Source: Flavobacterium petrolei
Lineage (GTDB): Bacteria; Bacteroidota; Bacteroidia; Flavobacteriales; Flavobacteriaceae
Length of the DNA: 64,000 nt
Assembly (NCBI RefSeq): GCF_003314435.2
Contig: NZ_QNVY02000001.1
Coordinates: forward strand, 1,116,001 to 1,180,000
Direction of reading: 5' to 3'
In this document: piece by piece, positions 8,735 through 17,346 of the stretch
How positions within the stretch are numbered: the stretch's first letter is position 1
Layout: each line of letters begins with the position of its first letter
Notes under the pieces: generated by a model
Seen by the model: only the letters and a program-made list of their open reading frames with translations
What the model was told of the DNA's origin: nothing
Databases searched by the model: none
Position numbers and translations under genes: made by a program

Positions 8735-8750
8735 TCCCGAAGCTTCGGGA
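8735..8750. repeat. 16-bp perfect palindrome in a C/T-rich intergenic element
   Basis: TCCCGAAGCTTCGGGA is its own reverse complement. It is flanked by CCTCTCC/GAGAAGG words, another imperfect inverted pair. A pyrimidine-rich tract of about 55 bases (8836-8890, TCTT/TTCT words) follows towards mgtE. Together these look like remnants of dispersed intergenic repeats rather than a terminator, since no T-run follows the stem. Confidence 0.5.
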
Positions 8751-8887
8751 CCTCTCCAAAAGAGAAGGAGCTGTAAGGGAAAAGTGTTGGTTGTGTAGTT
8801 ATAGTTGTATTAGTTTGTTGTTGAATTCCCTCTCAATATTCTATTATCTTTCTTCTTTATTCTATTCTCTTTGTTCTCTTCTCTCTC

Positions 8888-10240
8888 TTAAAACCCCAGA
8901 ATCAATTTTGCTATCGAAAAATAAATCAGAATTCCGCAAATATCATTGCTCGTTGTGATGAACGGTCCGGTAGCCAAAGCGGGGTCAATACCAAATTTAT
9001 CCAGCAATAACGGAACAAAAGTTCCTATTAATGAAGCAATAATAATCACCGACATCAATGCTATAGTAACAATAACCCCAATGATCAATTCGACATTTAA
9101 TAAAAAATGACTTCCTAAAAATAATATCGTAGCCAAAATCAGTCCGTTTAATAAACTTAGTGACACTTCTTTGACCAATCTATTAAATAAGGATCCGCTC
9201 AAGGTATTGTTTGCCAAACCCTGTACAATAATTGCAGAGGATTGCACCCCAACATTTCCTGCCATTGCAGCAATAAGCGGTGTGAAAAAGAATAAGTTTC
9301 CGTGCAGAAGCATTGCTCCTTCAAATAATCCGAGCACTTTTACGGAGATAAAACCACCCAAAAGAGCCAAAACTAGCCAAGGCAGCCGTGCTTTTGTATG
9401 TTCAAATATACTGTCATCCGCTTCAACGTCTTGCGAGATACCTGCTGCCAACTGGTAATCCTCATCGGCTTCATCCTTGATTACATCCACAATGTCATCA
9501 ATAGTTATTCGACCTACTAATCGTCCCATTTCATCTACGACAGGAATAGCTTCTAAATCGTATTTTTGCATGATTCGGGCCACCTCAACATCTTCTGTGT
9601 CTACTTTTACGGAGTTCAATTTCCGAATGTAAACATCACTAACTGGTGTTCTGGAAGAAGTGGTCAATAAATCCTTGAGTGACAAGCGACCTTTCAATCG
9701 ATCTTCATCATCTACAACATAAATCGAATGGACTCTGGAAATATTTTCGGCCTGAATGCGCATTTCTTTTACACAAGTCAGGACATTCCAATTTTCATTG
9801 ACCTTAACCAATTCCTTGTGCATGATTCCTCCTGCGGTATCTTCATCATACCGCAACAAGTCAACAATATCTTTAGCGTGCTCAACATCCTGAAGTTCGG
9901 ATATTACTTCGGCCTTTAAATCTTTCGAAAGCTCCGCAATAATATCGGCGGCATCATTGGTTTCCAGCTCGTCTAATTCTTCCGCAATCTCTTTTGGCGA
10001 AAGCCTGCTTAATATATTTTCCCGCAAATCATCTTCCAGTTCCAGAAGGATTTCGGCGGTTTTTTCACTGTCTAAAACTTTAAAAATATAGGTTGCTTCA
10101 TTAAAATCAAGCTCATCAAGAATTTCAGCAATATCAGCATGGTGCATGTCATTCAATAATACTTCCAGTTGCTGGTCGTTTTTATTTTGAATGAGTTGCT
10201 CTAATTCTTGTATTAATTCTTTGCTGATTTTAAACTCCAT
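8888..10240 (-). CDS. mgtE: magnesium transporter MgtE
   Basis: 450 aa, full length. Residues about 1-130 form the acidic MgtE N domain of helical repeats. Residues about 140-255 form a CBS pair that senses cytosolic Mg2+. Residues about 290-450 contain five transmembrane helices, with the pore segment near [13 protein letters not shown] and a C-terminal [12 protein letters not shown] motif. It is a Mg2+-gated channel in the inner membrane. The start codon overlaps the end of rsmA by 11 bases, so the two are co-transcribed and probably translationally coupled, as is common in flavobacteria. Confidence 0.95.
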   Translation of the reverse strand: MEFKISKELIQELEQLIQNKNDQQLEVLLNDMHHADIAEILDELDFNEATYIFKVLDSEKTAEILLELEDDLRENILSRLSPKEIAEELDELETNDAADIIAELSKDLKAEVISELQDVEHAKDIVDLLRYDEDTAGGIMHKELVKVNENWNVLTCVKEMRIQAENISRVHSIYVVDDEDRLKGRLSLKDLLTTSSRTPVSDVYIRKLNSVKVDTEDVEVARIMQKYDLEAIPVVDEMGRLVGRITIDDIVDVIKDEADEDYQLAAGISQDVEADDSIFEHTKARLPWLVLALLGGFISVKVLGLFEGAMLLHGNLFFFTPLIAAMAGNVGVQSSAIIVQGLANNTLSGSLFNRLVKEVSLSLLNGLILATILFLGSHFLLNVELIIGVIVTIALMSVIIIASLIGTFVPLLLDKFGIDPALATGPFITTSNDICGILIYFSIAKLILGF

Positions 10241-11009
10241 CGGCTTCTATTTTTTGGGTGAGTGCTATAAACTGTTCTACATTTAACTGTTCTGGTCGAA
10301 GATTAAAAATTTCATCTTCTCTCAAACTATCCGACAAATTTAAGGTTTTCAAACTGTTTCGTAACGTTTTGCGTCGTTGTTGAAAAGCCGTTTTCACTAC
10401 GGTAAAAAACAATTTTTCGCCGCAAGGCAAACTGTAATCTTTCTTCCTGCGCAAACGTAAAACTCCTGATTTTACCTTTGGAGGCGGAATAAATACATTT
10501 TCATCTACCGTGAATAAATATTCGGCATCATAAAAAGCCTGAACTAAAACCGATAGAATTCCATACGCCTTTGTTCCCTTTTTTTCACAAATACGTTGCG
10601 CTACTTCTTTCTGGAACATCCCCGCAAATTCCGGAATCTGATCGCGGTATTCCAAAGTTCTAAACACAATTTGAGTTGAAATATTATACGGGAAATTACC
10701 AATTATAGCAAATTGTTTTCCTTCAAAAGTTTCATTAATATCATACCTCAAAAAATCTTTAGAAATGATTCTATCTTTTAATTTTGGATAATTTTCATCT
10801 AAATACGTCACTGATTCGGTATCGATTTCAATAACGTAGGTATTCACCGGTTTATCCAACAAATATTTTGTCAAAACTCCCATTCCCGGACCTATCTCTA
10901 ATACATCATCATATCCTTCTAAGTTTAACGTGTCAGCAATGTCTTTTGCAATGCTTTCGTCTTTTAAGAAGTGCTGTCCGAGGTGTTTTTTGGCTTTTAC
11001 TTTTTCCAT
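10230..11009 (-). CDS. rsmA: 16S rRNA dimethyladenosine transferase RsmA/KsgA
   Basis: 259 aa from the ATG at 11007-11009. A longer in-frame reading adds 11 residues written through a dispersed repeat and is unlikely. HLGQHFL near residue 9 and the SAM motif [10 protein letters not shown] near 45 are followed by NFPYNIST near 110, the NxPY motif that flips the target adenine. A basic C-terminal domain follows. It dimethylates two adjacent adenines in the 3' hairpin of 16S rRNA (helix 45). The last 11 bases overlap mgtE. The DUF4286 gene lies upstream on the same strand after a gap of about 150 bases. Confidence 0.95.
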   Translation of the reverse strand: MEKVKAKKHLGQHFLKDESIAKDIADTLNLEGYDDVLEIGPGMGVLTKYLLDKPVNTYVIEIDTESVTYLDENYPKLKDRIISKDFLRYDINETFEGKQFAIIGNFPYNISTQIVFRTLEYRDQIPEFAGMFQKEVAQRICEKKGTKAYGILSVLVQAFYDAEYLFTVDENVFIPPPKVKSGVLRLRRKKDYSLPCGEKLFFTVVKTAFQQRRKTLRNSLKTLNLSDSLREDEIFNLRPEQLNVEQFIALTQKIEADGV

Positions 11010-11012
11010 GTT

Positions 11013-11045
11013 TTTTGTTTTGCCACGAAGGCACTGAGGCACAAA
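11013..11045. repeat. dispersed repeat fragment (GCCACGAAGGCACTGAGGCAC type)
   Basis: A short stretch of alternating GGCAC/GAGGCAC words directly ahead of rsmA resembles a repeat common in flavobacterial intergenic DNA (from memory, not searched). It sits in the rsmA leader, and an in-frame read through it would give a spurious N-terminal extension. Confidence 0.35.
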
Positions 11046-11129
11046 GCGTAGTTATATTTTTTATAATTGGAGAGCACAAATTGTGACTTCAAGATTTATT
11101 ATTTCCCAACTGAACTCTCGCAACTGAAT

Positions 11130-11155
11130 ATGATTGCTTCGTTCCTAGCATTGGC
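11130..11155. repeat. degenerate copy of the GATTGCTTCGTTCC repeat
   Basis: GATTGCTTCGTTCCT is identical to the start of the better preserved copy at 61101-61126. The second half differs at a few positions. It is an intergenic remnant. Confidence 0.5.
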
Positions 11156-11156
11156 T

Positions 11157-11468
11157 CTAATAATCGGCAATCAGCTCTAATTCCGTTCTAAACGCCAGCA
11201 TTTTATCTCCAAATAATTTTGATCCTTCTTCGCGAAAACCTGGTGCATCTTCCTGGTAATATTTCTCCAAAGTTTCTTTGCTGTCCGTTGTGTATTGAAC
11301 CGAATACGTTACGCCGCCCATTTCCTCTTCAATTAAAACCCGCACCATTCTTGCAGACGAGAATTTTCCCGTTGCTAAAATTTCAGGAATGTGTTTGTGT
11401 TGCATCCAGATCATCCATTGATCGTGAACGCTTTCGTGTATGTTTGTGGTAACGTTGTATAATATCAT
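11157..11468 (-). CDS. DUF4286 family protein
   Basis: 103 aa, soluble, no signal peptide. It starts MILYNVTTNIHESVHDQW and continues with an alpha-beta pattern typical of DUF4286, a ferredoxin-like small family related to dimeric alpha-beta barrel proteins. Function is unknown. It lies in a row of minus-strand genes (serS, TPR protein, this gene, rsmA, mgtE) which I recall as conserved order in flavobacteria. A 69-base gap with repeated GATTATTA words separates it from the TPR gene. Confidence 0.75.
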   Translation of the reverse strand: MILYNVTTNIHESVHDQWMIWMQHKHIPEILATGKFSSARMVRVLIEEEMGGVTYSVQYTTDSKETLEKYYQEDAPGFREEGSKLFGDKMLAFRTELELIADY

Positions 11469-11537
11469 TTTTTTTGATTGTTAGATTATTAGATTATTAG
11501 ACTTTTCAAAAAATCCAAGAATCTAAGTAATCAGTTT

Positions 11538-13343
11538 TTATAAATTAGTGTCTCCTCGCAACTGCCTGAATTTCTTTCTTGCTTCTACAAAATAAATACT
11601 GTCCTGATGATTGAACAATACCTTTTCATATAATGGTTTTGCTTTTTCAGGCAGCAACTGCTTGTTATATATTTCTGCCGAAAAATACAACGCTTCATCT
11701 ATATAAATTCCGTCGCTGTGGTGATCTATAATCATTTGGTATTGGCTTAAAGCCAAAGCAAAATCGCCTTTCTTTTCGTATATTTTCCCTAATCGCAATA
11801 AGGTCACAGCCTCTATTTGCTTCGCCTGTTCGAGCATAGCTCTCGAGCCCTGTCCTTTACTATTTTTTAAAATAGACTGAAACTGCGCAATAGCTTCCTG
11901 ATTCCTGTTTTGATACAACAGATAATCTCCTTTGGCAAACTGTTTCAAAGCTGTTTGTGTCGAATCAGCTGCAGTGTTGTCGTTTATCAACAGAAAATAT
12001 TCCAATGCATCATTGGCAATCAACTGCGTATTGGCTGATTTCAATTCCTTGAATTGTTTCAATGCCCATGCAAAATCAGTTTTGAAATAACTCGTTTTTG
12101 CGGCTTTCAAACTGGCTTCATGCGCAATTACATCATTCTTTAAATCCAATTCTATCTGTGAATAATAGATCAAGGCTTGATTGAATTTTTCTTCGAAAAG
12201 CAGAATATCTGCCAGTTCCATTTTGGTATTGGCCACCTGATAATCATTCAATTGCAATTCCAGCGCTCTCTTGACTATTGCCTTTCCTTCTTCTGGTTTT
12301 TTCAAATTAAATGCCGTGAAATGCGCCTGAATCAGCTGCAAAGATAAGGTAAAAGGACTTATTTCAAATTGTTTCAGCAAACCGTCTAATTCTGCACTGA
12401 TGGCTACAAAGTCATTTTCGGATGCTTTTTCAATTTTCATGGTTATCAAATACGAATTCGCTTGAATCAGTAATTCTAAATCTTGTGTATTTTCCAATAC
12501 AAATCCCAAAATTTCTTTAGCTGCTTCAGCATTATCTTCATCAATGGCGAGTTGTCCTAAATTCACGATAGTAGTAAGTGATTCTGGATTGCGTTTGTAA
12601 ATGGCTTTCTCCTGAATAAATGCTTTTTCGAACTCTTTTTGCTGCACATAAAACCAACTCAAATAATGATTCCAAAAAACATCTTGGTTTTTTTGGGTTC
12701 TAATAATTAATGCTTTGCGCAACAGCTCATTGAAATTCGCATCGCCTTCATCAACCATAAAACGAACCAGCTGATTTTGGATTCTGATAGAGTTTTGAGG
12801 ATTCGCAAACGCTTCATCCAGAAAAGTGGAAATCATCATTTCCATATTAGACAATTGACCGTAAAGCAATCCTATTTGATAATTGAAATTGAAATTCGGT
12901 TCTAATGCCGAAGCGGTTTGGTAGGATTTCAGCGCGTATTCGAGGAGTACTTTTCGCTCAAAAGAATTTGATATCCCGTAGACATCATTCGGATTTTTTT
13001 TGATCCGGTCTAAAGCCTGTTCGTAGTATATCTTGGCTTTGGCATCATTTTTTTGCAACTGAAAATTATACCCTAATTCCACCAGAAGATTTCCTTGATT
13101 GTGTTTTTCAAGTCGTTGCTGAAGGGCTTTTTCGGCACTTTCAAACTGTTGCAATTGCTGAGAACAATCTATTATTCTTAAAAAATATTGGGAGTTCAAC
13201 GGAATCTCTTTCAGCAATTCTTCATAGCTGATTTTTGCTTTTTCAAAATCACCTTTGTCATAATAGTATTGCGCTAATTGTTCGTTTTGCGAAAAACAAA
13301 CCAATGAAAAAAACAGGGTAATATGTAGAAAGAGTTTTTTCAT
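11538..13343 (-). CDS. exported tetratricopeptide-repeat protein
   Basis: 601 aa from the ATG at 13341-13343. An upstream TTG adds only four residues and is less likely. The signal peptide ends near CFSQ at residues 16-19. The remainder is a chain of TPR-like helix pairs: an N-terminal block (residues about 20-130) and a clear C-terminal block, where AMLEQAKQIEAVTLLRLGKIYEKKGDFALALSQY shows the TPR pattern in overlapping pieces. Such proteins are periplasmic or outer-membrane scaffolds in Bacteroidota. No enzymatic domain is visible. It lies between serS and the DUF4286 gene on the same strand. Confidence 0.8.
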   Translation of the reverse strand: MKKLFLHITLFFSLVCFSQNEQLAQYYYDKGDFEKAKISYEELLKEIPLNSQYFLRIIDCSQQLQQFESAEKALQQRLEKHNQGNLLVELGYNFQLQKNDAKAKIYYEQALDRIKKNPNDVYGISNSFERKVLLEYALKSYQTASALEPNFNFNYQIGLLYGQLSNMEMMISTFLDEAFANPQNSIRIQNQLVRFMVDEGDANFNELLRKALIIRTQKNQDVFWNHYLSWFYVQQKEFEKAFIQEKAIYKRNPESLTTIVNLGQLAIDEDNAEAAKEILGFVLENTQDLELLIQANSYLITMKIEKASENDFVAISAELDGLLKQFEISPFTLSLQLIQAHFTAFNLKKPEEGKAIVKRALELQLNDYQVANTKMELADILLFEEKFNQALIYYSQIELDLKNDVIAHEASLKAAKTSYFKTDFAWALKQFKELKSANTQLIANDALEYFLLINDNTAADSTQTALKQFAKGDYLLYQNRNQEAIAQFQSILKNSKGQGSRAMLEQAKQIEAVTLLRLGKIYEKKGDFALALSQYQMIIDHHSDGIYIDEALYFSAEIYNKQLLPEKAKPLYEKVLFNHQDSIYFVEARKKFRQLRGDTNL

Positions 13344-13380
13344 TGTTACATGCAATTTGTTTTGTCAAACATCAATTTTT

Positions 13381-13461
13381 TTTAAACATATAAGTCATAT
13401 AAGAATTGCATTGCTCTAAATTTAAAACTTTGCAAAAACTGACATGACTTATATGTTAAAA
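13381..13461. repeat. inverted-repeat element between serS and the TPR gene
   Basis: The arm TTTAAACATATAAGTCAT (13381-13398) is matched by ATGACTTATATGTTAAAA (13444-13461), 17 of 18 positions complementary, around a 45-base AT-rich centre. A related outer arm (TTTAAACATATAG) bounds the element at 14856-14997. It fills the whole serS-TPR gap. Confidence 0.6.
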
Positions 13462-13464
13462 TTT

Positions 13465-14736
13465 TTAGTTTATAATATCAAATCCGCAATACGCTCGTAA
13501 AACCTCAGGAATTACAATTCCTTCCGGAGTTTGGTAATTTTCTAAAATTCCTGCCAAAACTCTTGGCAAAGCCAATGAACTTCCGTTCAAGGTGTGTGCC
13601 AATTGGTTTTTTCCGTCTTTGTCTTTGAAACGCAATTTCAAACGATTTGCTTGAAAAGTCTCAAAATTAGAAACCGAACTAATTTCTAACCAACGATCTT
13701 GCGCGGTAGAAAATACTTCGAAATCATATGTCAAAGCCGATGTGAATCCCATATCGCCACCACAAAGACGTAATATTCTGTATGGTAATTTCAATTCTTG
13801 TAAAATACTTTTCACGTGTTCTACCATTCCGTCCAATGCTTCGTATGATTTATCCGGATGTTCTACACGAACGATTTCTACTTTGTCAAATTGATGCAAA
13901 CGGTTCAATCCACGTACATGCGCACCATAAGAACCCGCCTCACGACGGAAACAAGGCGTGTAAGCCGTAGTTAAAATTGGTAATTCATTTTCGTTTAAGA
14001 TCACGTCACGAAACAAATTCGTTACTGGAACCTCAGCCGTTGGAATTAAGTACAAATCGTCGGTTTTATCATGGTACATTTGCCCTTCTTTGTCTGGCAA
14101 TTGTCCCGTTCCATAAGCAGATGCTTCGTTTACCATGTGTGGCACTTGAACTTCATTATAACCGGCAGCGGTATTTTTGTCCAAGAAATAATTGATCAAG
14201 GCACGTTGTAATCGCGCTCCCTTTCCTTTATAAACCGGAAATCCTGCGCCAGTGATTTTTACTCCAAGTTCAAAATCAATGATGTCGTATTTTTTCACCA
14301 ATTCCCAATGCGGTTGTGCTCCTTCGTGCAAAACTGGAATTTCACCTTCCTCAAAAACGTTTAGGTTTTCCTCTGGCGTTTTTCCAACAGGAACAATATC
14401 AGCTGGAAGATTAGGTAATGTATATAATTTTTCCAAAAGTTCAGCGGCAAGTGCATCAGCCGTTTCCGCTAAAGCTTTGCTTTTCTCTTTGTTTAAAACA
14501 GTTTTTTCTTTTAGAATGGCGGCTTTAGATTTCTCACCTGCTTTCATTAATTCACCAATGTCTTTGGATAATTTATTAGATTCGGATAAAATATTGTCTA
14601 GCTCCACTTGCGTAGCGCGACGTTTTTCATCCAGTTGTACCACTTCTTCAACAACACTTGTAGCATCGATGTTTCTCTTTGCCAAAGCGGTGATTACTTT
14701 TTCTTGATTCTCTCTAATAAATGCGATTTGTAACAT
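13465..14736 (-). CDS. serS: seryl-tRNA synthetase
   Basis: 423 aa, full length. Residues about 1-110 form the N-terminal antiparallel coiled-coil arm that contacts the long variable arm of tRNA-Ser. The class II core follows. Motif 1 is around YKGKGARLQRALINYFLD, motif 2 is around TPCFRREAGSYG, and motif 3 ends in GSSLALPRVLAGILEN. It charges tRNA-Ser (and tRNA-Sec where present) with serine. It is transcribed on minus ahead of the TPR/DUF4286/rsmA/mgtE row, separated from the next gene by an inverted repeat, so operon membership is uncertain. Confidence 0.96.
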   Translation of the reverse strand: MLQIAFIRENQEKVITALAKRNIDATSVVEEVVQLDEKRRATQVELDNILSESNKLSKDIGELMKAGEKSKAAILKEKTVLNKEKSKALAETADALAAELLEKLYTLPNLPADIVPVGKTPEENLNVFEEGEIPVLHEGAQPHWELVKKYDIIDFELGVKITGAGFPVYKGKGARLQRALINYFLDKNTAAGYNEVQVPHMVNEASAYGTGQLPDKEGQMYHDKTDDLYLIPTAEVPVTNLFRDVILNENELPILTTAYTPCFRREAGSYGAHVRGLNRLHQFDKVEIVRVEHPDKSYEALDGMVEHVKSILQELKLPYRILRLCGGDMGFTSALTYDFEVFSTAQDRWLEISSVSNFETFQANRLKLRFKDKDGKNQLAHTLNGSSLALPRVLAGILENYQTPEGIVIPEVLRAYCGFDIIN

Positions 14737-14855
14737 AGCTTGATTTTTTTAACGCTAACTTTTATAATAATGGAAGCAAATTTAAGGAAATGTTTGGGAC
14801 TTATAAGACAAAGTTTTGAGGAAAAGGAGAATATCCTAATTCAAATGCATTGGGC

Positions 14856-14997
14856 TTTTTTTAAACATATAGAATCATAGAAAAATTAGGACTGTGAAGA
14901 ATTTGATAGCATTTCATTTTCACATAGCTATGCATTATAGCTAAAATGAAATGCCTTTTTAATAAACTCAAAACTATGTTTCTATGTGTTTAAAAAA
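14856..14997. repeat. nested palindromic intergenic element
   Basis: The outer arms (TTTAAACATATAGAATCATAG and CTATGTTTCTATGTGTTTAAA) are imperfect inverted copies. Inside is a perfect 12-bp stem, GCATTTCATTTT (14909-14920) with AAAATGAAATGC (14943-14954). Inside that is AGCTAT/ATAGCT. It occupies most of the gap between serS and the DMP19-like gene and could form a cruciform. No coding potential is seen. Confidence 0.65.
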
Positions 14998-15005
14998 TAA
15001 ATCTG

Positions 15006-15545
15006 CTATTCTCTTTTAATCTCATGACCCACAAATTCTTCTAAGGACGCAAACATGTCGTCTACAGAAAGGACTTCAAAATCGGGATGGGTTTTTAAAA
15101 AAGTAGCATTCAAAGTAACCAGATTTTCTTCAATTTCGAAAAAAGTGTCGTTGTTGAGCAAATCTCTGATAGGATTTACTCCTTCCAATTTCCCTTTCAA
15201 GAATTTATTGAGCTTTACACTGCTCATTAATTTTACTTTTTTGGATTGTTGCTGAAACAATTCCAAATGCTTTTCAGCACCAATCAATGCCAAACCTTCT
15301 TCTATTAATTCGTTCAGTTCTTTATCCCAGCCCGAATTGTAAACAAATTGAGCAAAATTCCCTTCGGTATATTGTGAGGTATAATAATCTAAATAATAAC
15401 TCATTATAGCATCTTCGTGAATCAAATCATCGTTTACACCTTCTTCACGCATTAAGTTGATTACCGAAATATTAGAGTGAATCACATCTTGGAGATTTTC
15501 ACTGTTCATTGCTGTTTCTGAAATAATTATTCTACCGAATTCCAT
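15006..15545 (-). CDS. DMP19-like (DUF4375) protein
   Basis: 179 aa, soluble, acidic. Residues about 45-105 contain YYTSQYTEGNFAQFVYNSGW followed by an alpha-helical GLALIGAEKHLELF segment. This resembles the pattern of DUF4375/DMP19, a family that includes the Neisseria DNA-mimic DMP19. The C-terminal half has a further acidic segment (FFEIEENL...DDMFASLEEF). The net negative charge fits a DNA mimic, but the family also has members without that role, so function is not assigned. It is flanked by repeats on both sides and appears to be a single gene. Confidence 0.55.
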   Translation of the reverse strand: MEFGRIIISETAMNSENLQDVIHSNISVINLMREEGVNDDLIHEDAIMSYYLDYYTSQYTEGNFAQFVYNSGWDKELNELIEEGLALIGAEKHLELFQQQSKKVKLMSSVKLNKFLKGKLEGVNPIRDLLNNDTFFEIEENLVTLNATFLKTHPDFEVLSVDDMFASLEEFVGHEIKRE

Positions 15546-15984
15546 TTGTTTTGTATTTGAGTATGTGTTGCAAATTTCGGGTAAATAAAAACAGAAATCA
15601 AATACAATTCAATTTATATGCTATGAGATTCGTTCCTATTTTTTTCTAGTTCATTTTTGAAACCAAAGTTTTCAAACGTGCTGCTTTTTCTTTTTTATCT
15701 TTTTGAAGTTTCGCTTTTTTTAGATTGAGCAATTTGGTATGCAACGCTTTTTTTTGATATTTTTTTCAGGTCCTTTGGGCATAATTTATTGTGTCATTGC
15801 AAGTCAGCTATAAATTTTTAAAGCCAGTGGTAATAAAATTTACCGTGTCCATCGATTGTATTTCTGCTAATAAAACAAGCAATAATCCAAGCTATAATTG
15901 CTGTTTTATGCGCCTACTAGCCTAATCTTTAGTGACAGTAGATTTATGGAAAGGCTAAAATATTTTTGGTTATTCCTGCTTGAA
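15546..15984. other. 439-bp intergenic region with a broken small ORF and a stem-loop
   Basis: The region between the radA stop and the DMP19-like gene start has no intact gene. It holds the frameshifted Lys-rich reading at 15646-15782. It also holds a stem-loop at 15870-15909, with arms ATAAAACAAGCAAT and ATTGCTGTTTTAT and one bulge. A short TCATTGCAAG word near 15795 looks like a remnant of the GATTGCTTCG repeat read in reverse. Confidence 0.5.
15646..15782 (-). pseudogene. possible frameshifted small Lys-rich ORF
   Basis: An ATG at 15780-15782 opens MPKGPEKNIKKK. After a run of eight A the frame must shift to continue as ALHTKLLNLKKAKLQKDKK and end LVSKMN before TAG at 15646-15648. The two parts together would make about 45 residues of strongly basic, helix-favouring sequence. 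Neither frame is open alone: the second frame has a TGA just upstream, and the first ends soon after the A-run. It could be a decayed gene, a programmed slip or chance. I do not recognise the product. Confidence 0.3.
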
Positions 15985-17346
15985 TCATCCAAACAGTTCA
16001 CTCGCCACATCTTCAATTTTGGCAACTAATCGAATTTTTATTCCAGTATTTTTCAACGCAATTTTATTGTATTTGGATACAAAAATGGTCGAAAAACCTA
16101 ACTTTTCTGCTTCCTGAATGCGTTGGTCCACGCGGTTTACCGGACGTATTTCTCCTGAAAGTCCCACTTCGCCTGCAAAACAAAAATCTTTATTGACTGC
16201 AATGTCTTCATTCGAAGATAAAATGGCGGCAACAACAGCTAAATCTATCGCTGGATCATCTACTGAAATTCCTCCGGTTACATTTAGGAAAACGTCTTTG
16301 GCGCCAAGCCTAAAACCGGCTCTTTTCTCTAAAACGGCCAGAATCATATTGAGTCTTTTGGCATTATAACCTGTAGTGCTTCGCTGCGGTGTTCCATAGA
16401 CTGCGGTGCTTACCAATGCTTGGATTTCAATCATCAACGGGCGCATGCCTTCTAATGTTGAGGCAATTGCGGTTCCGGATAATTCTTCATCTTTATGCGA
16501 AATTAATATTTCGGATGGATTAGAAACTTCGCGCAAACCATTGCCGAGCATTTCATAAATACCAATTTCGGCAGTGGAACCAAAACGATTTTTTAACGAA
16601 CGTAAAATTCGGTACACGTGATTTCTGTCTCCTTCAAATTGTAAAACGGTGTCGACCATGTGTTCCAGGATTTTTGGTCCTGCAATGTTTCCGTCTTTGG
16701 TAATATGACCAATCAGAATCACGGGAATATTGGTTTCTTTGGCAAATTTGATCAATTCGGCTGTGGTTTCTCTAATTTGAGAAATACTTCCTGGAGTGGA
16801 TTCAATATAATCCGTGTGCAAGGTTTGAATGGAATCGATAATCACGATTTCCGGCTCGATGGCTTCAATTTGCTTGAAGATATTTTGGGTTTTGGTTTCG
16901 GTAAGAATATAGCAATTGTCTCCGCTGGGGGTGATTCTTTCGGCACGCATTTTTATTTGTTTCTGGCTTTCTTCACCCGAAACATATAAAGTTTTATACG
17001 GTAACTTTAGAGAGATTTGCAGTAGTAGCGTACTTTTTCCAATGCCGGGTTCGCCACCTAAAAGAATTAAAGAGCCGGGAACGATTCCGCCGCCCAACAC
17101 GCGATTTAATTCACTGTCAGTAGTGTCCATTCGGATTTCCTGAGCCGAATCAATTTCGTTTATTCGTAACGGTTTTGGTGCTTTACTGCTGGAAGTAGTT
17201 TCGCTTTTCCAAGCTGTTTTTTCTGGTTTTTGGATGATTTCTTCGGCAATAGTATTCCATTCTTTACAGGAATTACATTGTCCTTGCCATTTTGCATATT
17301 GTGCGCCACAGTTTTGGCAAAAAAAAGTTGTTTTTACTTTTGACAT
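15985..17346 (-). CDS. radA: DNA repair protein RadA
   Basis: 453 aa, full length. The N-terminal zinc finger has Cys10, Cys13, Cys24 and Cys27. A RecA-like ATPase domain has Walker A GGEPGIGKST near 97-106, Walker B IVIIDSIQT and the RadA-specific KNRFG motif near 250. The C-terminal third is a Lon-protease-like domain without the catalytic dyad. RadA is a branch-migration helicase that helps RecA process recombination intermediates. Its ATG overlaps the stop of the esterase-like gene (TAATG, one shared base), so the two are translationally coupled. Confidence 0.96.
   Translation of the reverse strand: MSKVKTTFFCQNCGAQYAKWQGQCNSCKEWNTIAEEIIQKPEKTAWKSETTSSSKAPKPLRINEIDSAQEIRMDTTDSELNRVLGGGIVPGSLILLGGEPGIGKSTLLLQISLKLPYKTLYVSGEESQKQIKMRAERITPSGDNCYILTETKTQNIFKQIEAIEPEIVIIDSIQTLHTDYIESTPGSISQIRETTAELIKFAKETNIPVILIGHITKDGNIAGPKILEHMVDTVLQFEGDRNHVYRILRSLKNRFGSTAEIGIYEMLGNGLREVSNPSEILISHKDEELSGTAIASTLEGMRPLMIEIQALVSTAVYGTPQRSTTGYNAKRLNMILAVLEKRAGFRLGAKDVFLNVTGGISVDDPAIDLAVVAAILSSNEDIAVNKDFCFAGEVGLSGEIRPVNRVDQRIQEAEKLGFSTIFVSKYNKIALKNTGIKIRLVAKIEDVASELFG

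Noticed and set aside
8836..8890. Pyrimidine-rich tract as a terminator of mgtE
   Set aside because: No stem precedes a T-run on the minus strand; on that strand the tract is purine-rich.
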